This document shows positions 1 through 10,799 of a DNA stretch of 64,000 nt, piece by piece. Each line of letters starts with the position of its first letter. The stretch's first letter is position 1. Origin of the DNA: Mactromeris polynyma (Eukaryota > Mollusca > Bivalvia > Venerida > Mactridae); NCBI GenBank assembly GCA_032209605.1, contig JASFXZ010000005.1, positions 23,858,905 through 23,922,904 of the forward strand, read 5' to 3'. A program made the position numbers and the translations under genes. The notes beneath the pieces are model-generated. The model had not been told where the DNA came from. It saw nothing but the letters and a program-made list of their open reading frames with translations, and ran no database searches.

Positions 1-1874
1 AGTGTTATTTGAAGTACACGACACGTATGAAATAAACGTTTGAATTATTGATAATTATATCAAATGCGGGTACAAGTATTAGTTTTAAAGCTAATTAAAG
101 TTAGTTTGCTTATTAAATAAACTAAACGAATACAAAGTTTAAAGTCAATATTTGTCTAGAACACATTTCTATGTTCTATGATAGCTCTGGTCGGTTCTGT
201 TCACAATAGTTCATTTATGATCAGGCTAGTTTTTATAACATGTTAAACAGAAAGTGCTTCATAGTGTGTTCCAGTAGTTTCAAAAAGTCGAAATATTATT
301 TTTTCGGGCCAGCCGTACATATCAGTGTTGTGTAGACCAGTCAAATCTTACGTTAACCACCAAGGCAATTTCTCTTCAACCGAACAACATTTGTAACCTC
401 GATGCGGATTGGTTAACCTTTCGATAAAGAGTACGTTACCTTACCGAAATCTTATTTTCTTGTAAAGAAATTTAATGTGTTGGGTTTTACGTCCTACCGA
501 CAAATATTCGGTTATACTGAGTCAGTGGAATCTCTGCAGTGCAACATCCTTTAGAATTCGCAAAGTGTTGCTGTTGCTGAGACGTTGTTGCGGTGTGTAC
601 TAGTAGCAAATATGGTGTTGTCACTTTATGATAACACTCTGTAAATAACATAATACCCCCCCCCCCTCCGAAGCATAAACTTGACACAGGCAACTACTTT
701 TTTGAACAACTCTGCTATGTTACAGCTGGTGCTCGTATCCACGACCTGTCGCATCCGAGGCGAACGCTGTACCTTTGACCTCTCGGGCAGGTTTAAGATT
801 TAGGTCACAAACATGTGTTGTTCATTTGCAATTGGAGAACTTTTTAATTTTGAACGACGCTTTGATAACATACATGTGAATGAACTTTATTAAATGTAAT
901 CATCCGAATGAACGCACATGTATATTATATGGCATTCAAAGGTTTGAAAAGCGCCCTTATCTAGCTCCTTCCATGGTCAAAATGCATGAATTACGCGCAA
1001 GCACGGCTAAGGAACATAGGAGACAGTATCAAGTGCGATTTATATAAATGGTAATATAGTTTTCCCAAACAGATGAATATAAATTTACTTTTACTTTAAA
1101 TTTTGTAGAATTTTCGGAAGGGGGTATCTAATAACCTTAGTGTCATGGCATTTGAGATGCACAGAACAATTGGTGATACATTTTTTACTGAAAACATGTA
1201 ACATTTGTGCAAACGTCCTTAAGTGTCCTCCGCATCTGGTTCGTGTGGTGGCCTTGTCAGGTGTTCGCAGTAGAACATGATTGTGCTGAATGGTAACACT
1301 GGATTACTAATAACGTCAACTGAATCAAGTACATGTACTGACATACTGTTGAGAGACTGCATAAAACTCCAAGCCAACCCATTCAAATCATTTATGAAAA
1401 TATTCAGGGAAAAAATCTATCCTGCGACATTATATATCGAATATTTCTGTATGTAAGTTGATATATGTATCGGTAAAAATGTCTTTGAATCTATTTAATT
1501 GGACCAATGTGGCAATCTACGTATCCCGGCTTCCAATTAATGACTATAGACAGACCTACAATGTACGAAAGCTTCTCAATAGTATTATTCAGTCGCCAAT
1601 TAATTGGAACAAGATTGGAGTTTTGGTTTACTTTATCTATGTTCTATATCGCAGTTTTATCGATTTTTATCTAATTGTCACGATAGAACATATTTTTCCG
1701 CAACTAATTATCGTTATGTTTCATTCCGATTTACTGTATATTTCAAGGACCGTTTCTTTCCCATATACAAATTGATTCTCAGACCACATCAAAACTAAGA
1801 CCGATACTTTTCAGAACCAAAGATGGTCGTTTTATGAATGAGATTTTACTTTATGATGAAAGGTCTTTCATTAT
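1..1874. other. Gene-free stretch with one short dispersed repeat
   Basis: No convincing coding region is visible on either strand. An 11-base run of C lies at about 656-666. A dispersed repeat at 299-382 is listed separately. The open frames here, including 1458-1775, have AT-driven composition and no recognisable domain. Confidence 0.5.
299..382 (+). repeat. Dispersed repeat copy (partner at 23671-23787)
   Basis: Positions 341-372 (32 bases) are identical to the reverse complement of 23690-23721. Similarity continues outward on both sides: 'cagccgtac' on the left and 'tctcttcaa' on the right are also shared. The copies are about 23 kb apart in opposite orientation, so this is an interspersed repeat and not local duplication. 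No TIR or TSD was recognised, and the class is unknown. Confidence 0.7.
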
Positions 1875-2110
1875 GTGAGCATTGCTTTGGGATTTACAAC
1901 CTCTTCTGTAAGTGACGTCATTTCAAGAAAGTGCAACATGTGATGTCATCATTTGCAAGCAGGAAACAATATCTAGTCCATATGGTTACTTCGTTTTCAT
2001 ATTGCCATATGGGGGAAATATTGCTTACTGTCAGTACGTGGTGACGTCACATGTGACGTTTTCTGGAAATGACGTCACTTAAAGATGAGTTGGAAATCGT
2101 ACAGTGACAC
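1875..2110 (+). mobile_element. Foldback MITE, copy A
   Basis: A segment of about 236 bp whose two halves are imperfect inverted repeats. The outer arm runs inward through 'caacctcttctgtaagtg' to a TGACGTCA core and is mirrored at about 2068-2100. The centre carries two CATATG boxes in mirrored context. It is flanked by a 7-bp direct repeat, TCATTAT, at 1868-1874 and 2111-2117, which fits a target-site duplication. An inverted second copy lies at 6885-7120. No coding capacity is seen, so this is a non-autonomous DNA element. The superfamily is not clear. TIR structure and homology are seen directly; mobility is inferred. Confidence 0.75.
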
Positions 2111-2176
2111 TCATTATTATGTACATTTTAACTCAGCTGTCGCCCTCAGATTTTGTTTCTAAAAGAATACAGAGTT

Positions 2177-2763
2177 AGATACTACTGTTGTTACTGCTGC
2201 TACTGTTGTTACTGCTGCTACTGTTGTTACTGCTGCTACTGTTGTTACTGCTGCTACTGTTGTTACTGCTACTACTGTTGTTACTGCTACTACTGTTGTT
2301 ACTGCTACTACTGTTGTTATTGCTACTACTGTTGTTACTGCTACTACTGTTGTTACTGCTACTACTGTTGTTACTGCTACTACTGTTGTTACTGCTACTA
2401 CTGTTGTTACTGCTGCTACTGTTGTTACTGCTACTACTGTTGTTACTGCTGCTACTGTTGTTACTGCTGTTACTGCTACTACTGTTGTTACTGCTACTAC
2501 TACTGTTGTTACTGCTACTACTGTTGTTACTGCTACTACTGTTGTTACTGCTGCTACTGTTGTTACTGCTACTACTGTTGTTACTGCTGCTACTGTTGTT
2601 ACTGCTGTTACTGCTGCTACTGTTGTTACTGCTACTACTACTGTTGTTACTGCTGCTACTGTTGTTACTGCTGTTACTGCTACTACTGTTGTTACTGCTG
2701 ATACGGTTGTTACTGCTACTTCTACTGTTGTTACTGCTGCTACTGTTGTTACTGCTACTACTG
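2177..2763 (+). repeat. Compound triplet minisatellite (18-bp unit)
   Basis: About 590 bp of near-perfect tandem repeats built from the triplets ctg/ttg/tta/cta, arranged mostly in 18-bp units such as 'tactgttgttactgctac'. Variants differ by gain or loss of single triplets. Because every step is a multiple of three, all frames stay open and give artefactual poly-Leu, Ser/Asn and Cys/Tyr proteins. These should not be annotated as genes. Confidence 0.95.
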
Positions 2764-2799
2764 TCAACTTCACAGTGAATTTGTATACTCATCGTAAGT

Positions 2800-4880
2800 T
2801 CATAGCAAACAGTTTATAATTTATATTGTATGCAATTTGTTTTCGTATGTATAATGAATGACAAAAAATGAAAGTGAAACAACTTGTTTAATACTGGACC
2901 TAATAGTCTGCCAATCCAGTACAAAATACAATGTATGAATAGACATGAAATCACCGGTGACTTATACGAATCATTTTATAAGTAATTTTACATACAACAG
3001 AAAAGATTCATTTATTATTACGAACATGCTGTTTTCTTATAAATATTAGACTGGCATCTCAACAAAATCAGCATAATTATTATTAACTGTAATTTTAGAA
3101 TATATTCTTTAATTAAATACCTTCTAAGGAAAAAAAGTAAGACTAACTTATCTGAAAAGATGTACGAATCGTTTAATATTGAACTAATTGAGTGTTCGCT
3201 CTTTGTTTACATGGGCATGAAATATGCAGTGTGTTTACATTGAACGTTGTGTGTTATTGCTTCACAGACTAGTAACCCATCTTAGCATATACGGTCCGTA
3301 AAAAGACGAATGCAATATTGTAACTGTCCTCTTATTTGTTTTATAAATGTTGGTGAACCTGACTGGGCGAAACTAGTCCATCCATTCGTGTTTCCTTCAT
3401 GGATGGTCTTTTATATATGTTTGATTATTTCAATGCTCATGTTTATTCAACTTTGACATCGAAAATAGAGGTTTATCCACTTTAGCAAACTTCACACTTC
3501 AGTGCAAAACTATTCCACATAACTTCTAATTATAAAATGATTTAAAGATCACTAACTTGCCTAAACATCACATTATTCTGTGCAGTGTGCGTATTATGTT
3601 AAGGAAACACGATTGTTTATGTAAATGAGCTGAACTTCCGAGCATAAAACCCGTACAGTAGTAATCAGTTCGTCATGTTTTCATTTTTTGTCAACGTTCG
3701 TATTGATAAGACTTTGTGATCAGCTCACATTTTCATAAATACTCCACCAGTGGATAACGAGTAACAACACGTGGAAAATAATTACTCCCACGCCGTACGT
3801 TATGCCACGACGATAAACAAAATGTTTCCCCAGCAAGTGACATTGTCAATGATTTATAGATTCTGCAGACAAAATCATGATATCATGCATTAACAAACGA
3901 CATTGCATTCAACTTTCACTAACGATGTCAGTTAGCCAATAACGACAGCTATATATATATTCTAACATTTTATGTTTCAAAATTGCTAATGGTGAGGTAT
4001 AATTAATTTTGATTTCCAGATAAAAATTCCGAGCCAGCCTCATAAAACACTTCAAATTGAAGGAAATTAATTTCTCAACTGTGCCATAAACGGTTGATTA
4101 TTTCGATACATTGTATAGAAATAAAATGATTAAACTTATTGTACGAGCGTATATCTTATTTAATAACTGTCTATTTGTGGCTAAATTAATGTCTTCGATA
4201 CTTGTACTCATATGAGGCATCAATTAATTGCAAGTCAGTAGTTATGGAAAACTAATTTCATCATAGTGATTTAGACCTTTCACTTAATCTCACTTATTGC
4301 TCTATATTTAAAAAGCCATTTATCGTTTATTACTGTTTATGGTTCTGATAGGCATGAGGATTCTTCATTTGTAGTCCTGTAAAGAGTAGTTAAATGGCAA
4401 ATTATATTGAGAATGTTACTAAGTAATTAACTTAAGTTTTTTTCTGAAACTAGGACTGGCAGGCATAAAGAAACAAACGTTAGTTTAAGCCTTTTCCTTT
4501 TATTGTTGTGACGTTTCGTAAGCGAAGTCAACGTCAAATCCAAAATGGCGGCGAACCACAAAATCGAAATCGGCAGAGAACATGGCGTGTGTTTATTTAA
4601 GGAAACTCGTTTCATTCGAAACTTCAAGTATTTATGACATATTTGTGAAATATGTTACCATAGTCGTTGTTTTGAAATAATTCACGAATAAATTAATACC
4701 ACTTCGGTGATGCTTAATTTAATTCTCGGACGATTCAAGACTACGTTTTTCATGCAAAGGTAAAATAACCTATAATATAGCATGTATCATTAGGTAAGTA
4801 GGCTGGAGGCGAAAATGTGCTCACTTATGCTTCCTAAAGTGCATTTTAACACTCGCATACATATCTTCCTTATATATTAC
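2800..4880. other. Gene-free stretch; one YY1-like ATGGCGGC site
   Basis: No supported gene is present. At about 4540-4556 the plus strand reads 'tccaaaatggcggcgaac', a match to the animal YY1-type initiator motif (AAnATGGCGGC). It begins a 30-codon frame that ends at about 4636. A similar 'tccaaaatggcggcc' lies at 23110. This could be a promoter or first exon, but no downstream exon could be linked. Confidence 0.3.
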
Positions 4881-5040
4881 ATTGTAAATTAAACCCAGAA
4901 GACAATTATTTGCATCTTTTTTTTAATTCATAATGAATGTCCTTTTGTTTCTAAACAAATCAGAATTCAAATTCAATACAATTAATTATGATGAAGCAAT
5001 GTTACAATTTAGGCACAAATAGTATACAAAAGAAGCCATT

Positions 5041-5404
5041 TTAAATTATAGCCTCGTTTTCACAATCGATGTCCTGCACTTCCTGTTGGTACATTATATA
5101 TCCCTCTCGCATAAATCTAGTCATAAATAAACACAAAAACTCCCAGCTTTCTTTCACTTCCGTTATGAACTCTTCACCAATCACAGATTCCCACGTATCT
5201 ACCATACAGTTTGAATAAACACTGAAATACTCGTCTTTAAACCCTTCTATCATTGCATGTTTGGCACCAAGAATAAGTAGTGTTTGTTCTGTTTCTTTTC
5301 TGTTTGTATCCAGCGTATCAACCACATGTTCCAGCGTTTGCATAAATTTGTCTATGTGTTCTTTAAAGTCTTCGGTTTTAAGAATATCTTCGTCATGCAT
5401 TTCC
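5041..5404 (-). CDS. Globin X-like globin, coding exon 2 (C-terminal part)
   Basis: This exon encodes residues 69-188 and the stop codon of a haem-binding globin (joined to 6626-6828). The acceptor 'tttcag' ends at 5405, and the first base completes a split Arg codon (AG|G). The exon lengths of 364 and 203 sum to 567 nt, exactly 189 codons. It holds the E-to-H helices: His84 in 'FKEHIDKFM' is the distal E7 ligand position, Phe88 sits at E11 (usually Val), and His117 in 'LGAKHAMIEGF' is the proximal F8 ligand. A GH/H region with two Trp residues (139, 155) follows. Family knowledge: globin X and neuroglobin-like proteins are ancient animal globins with roles in redox, nitrite or oxygen chemistry. 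The substrate here is not known. The canonical G7.0 intron is absent within this exon. An acidic tail (residues 176-188) follows helix H. Confidence 0.9.
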
Positions 5405-6625
5405 CTGAAAACGAGAAAAACAAGTATAAGACAGGAAAGACCGTAAACACAACACAGCATGGGTGTTTTTCACATAGGACTGGTTCATAACACCGAACCA
5501 CTTTTCCAGTTGGTCACCCTAACATGCTGTTGTTTATTCATTTCGATCATAATATTACATTTTATAAGCAGATTTTCTGTAATACCATGCATGTATTTTG
5601 GAGTTTAAAATATTAAAATATTAAAACACCTTAAGTCAATTCGTATTACATTGTATTTGTTAGGACAATATAAAAAAACGAGTAAGTTTAAAGGTTTTTG
5701 AGTTTATACAACTGCAATGAACATAGGCATTAAGTATAGTACTTCCAACATATTCAAACAGCACAGACATATGAGTAGTTTAGACTACTACCATGGTACA
5801 TGGCTGACTAATACGAGAGCACGTGAGAAAAATACTTCTCCACGGTACATGGCCGTCTGGACATGTATATCTCTAAAAACAAAACAGTAATAAATAAATA
5901 AATTCCAAATATATCAAATTATGACGGTGTTTTTTCCTTTTATAGCAGCAGGCAATCATTGGGTGACAATACATTCGTTTGAGATTACGCCTTCACTGAG
6001 AACCAATTATGATCACTACGATCGTGAATATTATACAATATATAGTGTAATGTAACAGCATTGTAACATAAACCATGCGCACGTGTAGTTCATTTCATAG
6101 GATAGACAGTTTTTACAACCAATTACTAATTAATACCAGACGATAAATGGATGTAAATTCAACCATTATATAAGCATATTCAAGTAGTGTCATCATACAC
6201 AAAGAGAGAACTGTCAGGTATTGGCAATTATACGATCATTTGACAAACATGTTGATACGCCTTATGCAACCATTAGTACTACATTAAAGTCATACATGGT
6301 AACTGTGACTATGATGACTATTTTAGCTGTGCGTTTGCGAATAATCAAGTATACCTCGTAGATGAGGTCAACACAGGACAAGTATGTGCTCGAGGACTTA
6401 GGTGCGATAGATAATATTGTAGGAGGATTCGGTACATTGAGGTCAATATCTGTATCATATTCCAGCTACGACTGGCTTCATGACCTCTTAATTAACTGAA
6501 CATCAGTATACATCGTACATTACGTTTCAAATGAATGGCATTTTGTATAGAATAAATTGATATGTACTACCAATTAATATGTTGTAACAATTTGCGTTGA
6601 TGAATAAGAATTGTGAACTTAATAC
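5405..6625 (-). other. Intron of the globin gene
   Basis: 1221 bp between a donor reading AG|GTATT at 6626/6625 and an acceptor TTTTCAG|GG at 5405/5404. It is a phase-2 intron. No repeat or further exon was recognised inside, and the two flanking exons already give a complete globin fold. Confidence 0.85.
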
Positions 6626-6828
6626 CTATTCTTGATGAAAAGTCTTTTAATCGTTGGTTCCGTCAGAAAGATTAATCTGAACAAGCTACAACCGGTGGTG
6701 GTTTTGTCCTTGGATAGCAAAGGCCATGTGCTTTTTATAGAGTCGATCTGATAATCTGTGAAGTCGTCATCTCCTTCTTGTATATCGTTCTCTTCACGAC
6801 TTTCAGTCTTACTTGTGTCACATCCCAT
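6626..6828 (-). CDS. Globin X-like globin, coding exon 1 with acylation signal
   Basis: This exon encodes residues 1-67 and two bases of codon 68. The start ATG lies in a strong context (aaaccATGG). Residues 1-6 are MGCDTS, fitting the N-myristoylation consensus (Gly2, Ser6) with a palmitoylatable Cys3. This pattern is known from globin X, which is anchored to the plasma membrane. An acidic linker (about residues 11-23) precedes helices A-C: Trp35 in 'IKSTWPLL' is the helix A Trp, Phe50 is B10, and Phe64 in 'KRLF' is the near-invariant CD1 Phe, 14 residues after B10 as in neuroglobin. The exon ends at Arg68, about position CD5, in phase 2. The usual B12.2 intron is missing. A separate 5' non-coding exon is likely, because a good acceptor lies 37 bases upstream of the ATG. 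Confidence 0.9.
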
Positions 6829-6870
6829 GGTTTACTACATACTCTCCGTCTCGGGAAGAAATGATCTGCA
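6829..6870 (-). promoter_or_regulatory. 3' splice site and 5' UTR end before the globin ATG
   Basis: On the minus strand the sequence 'aattattgcag' ends at 6866 and is followed by 37 bases without another ATG before the start codon. This looks like a real acceptor, so the transcript probably starts in an upstream non-coding exon and the MITE at 6885-7120 would lie in the 5' intron. Without transcript data it could equally be promoter-proximal sequence. Confidence 0.5.
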
Positions 6871-6884
6871 ATAATTTTATAATA

Positions 6885-7120
6885 TTAGCGCCGCTGTACG
6901 ATTTCCAACCTCTTCTTTACGTGATGTCATTATCAGAAAACGTCAGATATGACGTCACCATCTACTGACAGTAAGCAATGTATGCCCCATATGGCAATAT
7001 GAAACGAAGTGACCATATGGAGTAAATAGTGTTTCCTGCTTGCAAATAGAGTCATCACATGTTGCGTTTGAAATGACGTTACTTACAGAAGAGGTTGTAA
7101 ATGTCATAGCAGCGCTCATA
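6885..7120 (-). mobile_element. Foldback MITE, copy B (upstream of globin)
   Basis: Inverted copy of the element at 1875-2110. Both termini (about 6885-6925 and 7075-7120) read inward as '..caacctcttct..', and the central pair of CATATG boxes is conserved. It retains a full TGACGTCA (CRE-like palindrome) at about 6951-6958 and variants at both arms. No clear target-site duplication was found. It ends about 57 bp upstream of the globin ATG, in the presumed promoter or 5' intron. Confidence 0.75.
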
Positions 7121-9157
7121 CACTGAATGATTTGCAATGTACCTCCATATAGCAGACGAAAATTTAGTAAACTAAAACTATTTCATGTGTTGGTTTATAA
7201 TCATGTAGATGTTGATCCTAAACAGTATCTCTCACCATACAACCATCACGACAACGTCATCGAATGGCTTTCCAAATACCAACTATCACAGTGGATTACT
7301 ACAAATACTCATTCTCTCCTATGACTATTGTCTTGTAAAAAATACTGCAATTATATGTAGACAGTGCCGATTCAACCTCCGGGGTTAGGTCGGCGCTGCG
7401 TGCATCGATCGTCACCCTATAATCATGAACACTCTGCTTTCATCCTTTTTAACTATATCTTCATTTTTGTACTTATATGTAAACATTGCAGTTCAGGAAC
7501 TTCATTCTTGCATATATTTCCTCACTGTCAGGTATAACCAGGCGGACTAAGTTGCTTGGTTACATGAAACCCTTCACGTTACAACTACCTACGCATGGAC
7601 ATAGTGCTACATATGGAACGTTTGAAATTAGTATATTAGAAAAGACAATAACTGTTGAATCTGAAGGAGTTCAATCATGTACGGCATTTAGTTGATTGAG
7701 CTAACTTGTATTTCCGGGTTGCCAACCTGAGCTCATCTATTCCTACGCAATATTTCTGACCACTTCCTTGTGTGAGTCAGAGGCGGGTGAAGTATGATTT
7801 AAGCATGATATTTTAATGTCTCCGCGTGCTTTTGGAATGGCTGCTGGCTTTATATGTACCATTTTCAGTTCAACTTTATAATTTATTTATTTTATATTCA
7901 TTATTATATTTAGTGTTTGATTGTACTTGATAATCTATATTGTTTTCATTAAATTATTTAATAAGCATCGATATCTCCCACTTCCTCCTGATGTCCTAGT
8001 TTGATAAAACAATTGCAAACGTGATATCTATTTGTATCGGATCAGACATAATTGACATTTATCAATTGAACCGATTATAACAAAGTATGTGCATTCATAA
8101 TCTATAAAACAACACGTGAGCGATAAAAGCTAACAAATCACTCGCTAGTGTATGCCTTTCAAATGTATGATTGCAACGTTGGACACTAAAATACCCAATC
8201 ACCAGAAAATAAACCATAATATGTGAAAGGAGTTGTGACTTGCATCAACTTGCCGATATATCCCAAGCATTAAATGAAATTTAAAACGCTACACTTTTGA
8301 AAAGTAATTGTTGGATCGCCTTTTTCCTTATATTTGAGCCAATGAGATTCAAATAGCTAATACACAGCGGGATCAACTAAACCTTTACGATGCCAAACTG
8401 TGTTAATAATTGAGTGTTTGTTTATCTAAGATACACGAACTATAGAGAACCGTGGAAACAAGAGAACTAATTTATTTCTTATTTGAAACATTGATGCATT
8501 AATGGTTCGTAAGATTTTTTAATACCGTGGTATAATTGAAAGAAAATCTGGACAGACATTTTGAAATTATAGTAATATTATAGGATAATAATTTCTGGCG
8601 TTTGAAAATCTGTTAATTTTATTTTGTTTAAAATTGTGTTAGTAATTCTTAACATGTACGAAACATATAACAAGCCTTATGGAAGGAAGCGGTCCATATT
8701 TCTGCCGTAATTGGAAATTACATTTAATTCCAATAAATTGTTTTGAGGCCGTTAGTGAGACAAAGCTATTTGTAACTTTATGTAATAAAACCCTGCACTG
8801 TACGGGTCAATGCCATCACTTGAACGGTTTAAAATTCCTATCGCTAGATGTTGCTTACGGCCAAACTTAAGTGGTTGAAGAGTATCAAGTAGATTTGGAG
8901 CAGATGTCGCTCAAAGGAAATGTGGATTACGTACACCACGTGGTCTCAATACCTCACTTACGTCTTTCAGACCCATTTGAGCTAATAACCGTAATTACTA
9001 CAAAACTAATATTATAATAACGTAGCAATGTAATATACCTTGTATCGAATATTTCCAAAATTATACATAAACTAATCTAGTAATGTCCGCACACCTTGTT
9101 AAATTCGATTATATAATTATCGACAAGTAATATTCCAATTGTTTTCTCATACACTCT
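7121..9157. other. Gene-free stretch
   Basis: Only short AT-biased frames are present (for example 7486-7695 and 8679-8870), with no domain, no convincing splice pattern and no strong repeat. A GC-richer patch at 7365-7412 contains 'gtgccgattcaacctccg' followed by 'ggttaggtcggcgc', an imperfect inverted pair of unknown meaning. Confidence 0.4.
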
Positions 9158-9331
9158 CTACGGCGTGAACAACTGATGTATATGATTCCGAATACTGATC
9201 TTCTTGTCACATTTAACTGATATGATCCAGCGAGTTATATAATATTCACTGCCATCAGTCATACATCCAATACCAAGTTCTACTGTCGTGTATATACGGT
9301 CGCGTCGTGATACTTGCAGTCGAGTTTTGTC
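9158..9331 (-). CDS. Possible terminal exon, unrecognised
   Basis: A frame of 57 codons plus stop follows an acceptor-like 'aacatttgtaag' ending at 9332. The peptide is mixed in composition, with 'VELGIGCMTDGSEYYITRW' near its middle and two Cys about 19 residues apart, and it ends HQLFTP. It does not look like random AT-rich translation, but no upstream exon with a matching phase was found and no family was recognised. It may be a real last exon, a pseudogene piece or chance. Confidence 0.22.
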   Translation of the reverse strand, partial: DKTRLQVSRRDRIYTTVELGIGCMTDGSEYYITRWIISVKCDKKISIRNHIHQLFTP

Positions 9332-9611
9332 CTTACAAATGTTTTTATCAGCATCAAGTGTTCGTGAAAATAAAACCAATACTGTAGTCTGTGCATATAG
9401 GTGAGTGGTACCGGAGTGCAATAAAGCGTTATTATCTTACAATCACTGATTACTGAAGATAGGAGAGATTCAGAGAATTGGAGACACTGTAACGGACACG
9501 GTTTGTCAATAACCATGTAATATCAACAGATACTGTCCCTATCAGTACACCTAATACAGTAGGATATATGTTACAACATCACGATGCGAATTATCGTGAA
9601 CACTATACTAG

Positions 9612-10008
9612 CTGTAGGTATAGTAATTTTGTCGGAGTATGTAACGCGCGGAATCAAGATGGCGAAATCTGAGAATGTAACATACTGAAACAAGATGGCG
9701 AAGATAACAAAAATAAACAGCTGTAGCTATAATAATTTTATCTGAGAATGTAACATACAGAATCAAGATGTCGAAAATAACAAAAGTAAACAGCCGTATG
9801 TATAGTGATTTTATCTGAGAATGTAACATACAGAATCAAGATGGCGAAAAGAACAAAAATAAACAGCCGTATGTATAGTAATTTTATCTGAGAATGAAAC
9901 ATACAGAATCAAGATGACGAAAATAACAAAAATAAACAGCTGTTTGTATAGTAATTTTATCTGAGAATGTAACATACAGAATCAAGATGACGAATATAAC
10001 AAAATAAC
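9612..10008 (+). repeat. 73-bp tandem array
   Basis: 'tctgagaatg' recurs at 9668, 9741, 9814, 9887 and 9960, exactly 73 bp apart. A shortened first unit begins at about 9612. Each unit contains 'aatcaagatggcgaaaa' or a variant. The YY1-like ATGGCG core is intact in the first units and mutated to ATGTCG or ATGACG in others. The array ends in 'aataacagc'. There is no coding function. Confidence 0.9.
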
Positions 10009-10464
10009 AGCGCACCAGATATTACAAACCATAACAATACGTTCGTGATTTTGATATATTTAAGAGGAAATATCCATCATTTTTATGTTTAAGTAGGATC
10101 CGTTATGTGCATAATGCCAAGGGCAAACAAACGTGATATTTATTTGATCTACGGTATATTACGAATAATTTTCCAAAATCGTATATTTTTATCGTTCAGA
10201 AACTTTTTTTCGTACAATATCCCCCTTTTGAAAAGCGTAAATTAATACAAAACGAACTAGAACGAGTGAAATCATAGTTATTATTATTATTTCATTTCTG
10301 TTCATTTCTTGGAAGGAAAACCAGCTGTGTATTTTAAAGACTCACATATTTGCTATATATATATTTATATAAGTCGTAGTGTTGAGAACATCGATATATT
10401 TCAACTACGTTAATATTATTATTATCAATGGGAGAATATCCAAGCGCCTCACGTTGTTCCTCTC

Positions 10465-10790
10465 CTACAAAGTCGTGGTGTAATTCCAACATTTCAGCAA
10501 GACAACGCGAGAGCCCACGTCGCACGTGATAACATTCGGTTTTTACAAAATAACAACATAATTTCATAGGCGACTGGTCCTCAAAAAACCCGGATATAAA
10601 TCCAATAGAACATCTTTGGGATAATCTTGAAAGTAGTCTACGGCGACGCCCATCTCCACCTGGTAACGTCAATGTGCTCCGAGATGCATTACATGAAGAG
10701 TGAAATACTATTCTCCATCCGATATCAACAAGCTTGTACACTCAATGCGACGTCGCTGCAAGCCGTCATCAATGCACGTGGTGGTCATAC
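10465..10790 (+). pseudogene. Tc1-type DD34E transposase, C-terminal remnant
   Basis: Conceptual plus-strand translation gives 'FQQDNARAHVARDNIRFL' (second catalytic Asp context). After an in-frame TAG and a frameshift it gives 'NPDINPIEHLWDNLESSLRRR' in pieces (third catalytic Glu in PIEH), and after another stop and shift 'PSDINKLVHSMRRRC' and 'INARGGHTRF'. If one residue replaces the first lesion, 34 residues separate the Asp and Glu, the Tc1 spacing. At least three disabling changes are visible. The N-terminal HTH half and the terminal repeats were not found, so this is a dead fragment. Confidence 0.85.
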
Positions 10791-10799
10791 ACGTTTCTG

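Noticed and set aside
2153..2792. Long poly-Leu, Cys/Tyr and Ser/Asn open frames on both strands
   Set aside because: They are translations of a triplet minisatellite; every frame stays open for mechanical reasons.
9158..9421. Secreted cystine-knot cytokine
   Set aside because: Only two or three Cys, no signal peptide, no matching upstream exon; kept only as a low-confidence exon.
10334..10741. 135-codon minus-strand ORF
   Set aside because: It is the shadow of the plus-strand Tc1 transposase remnant.
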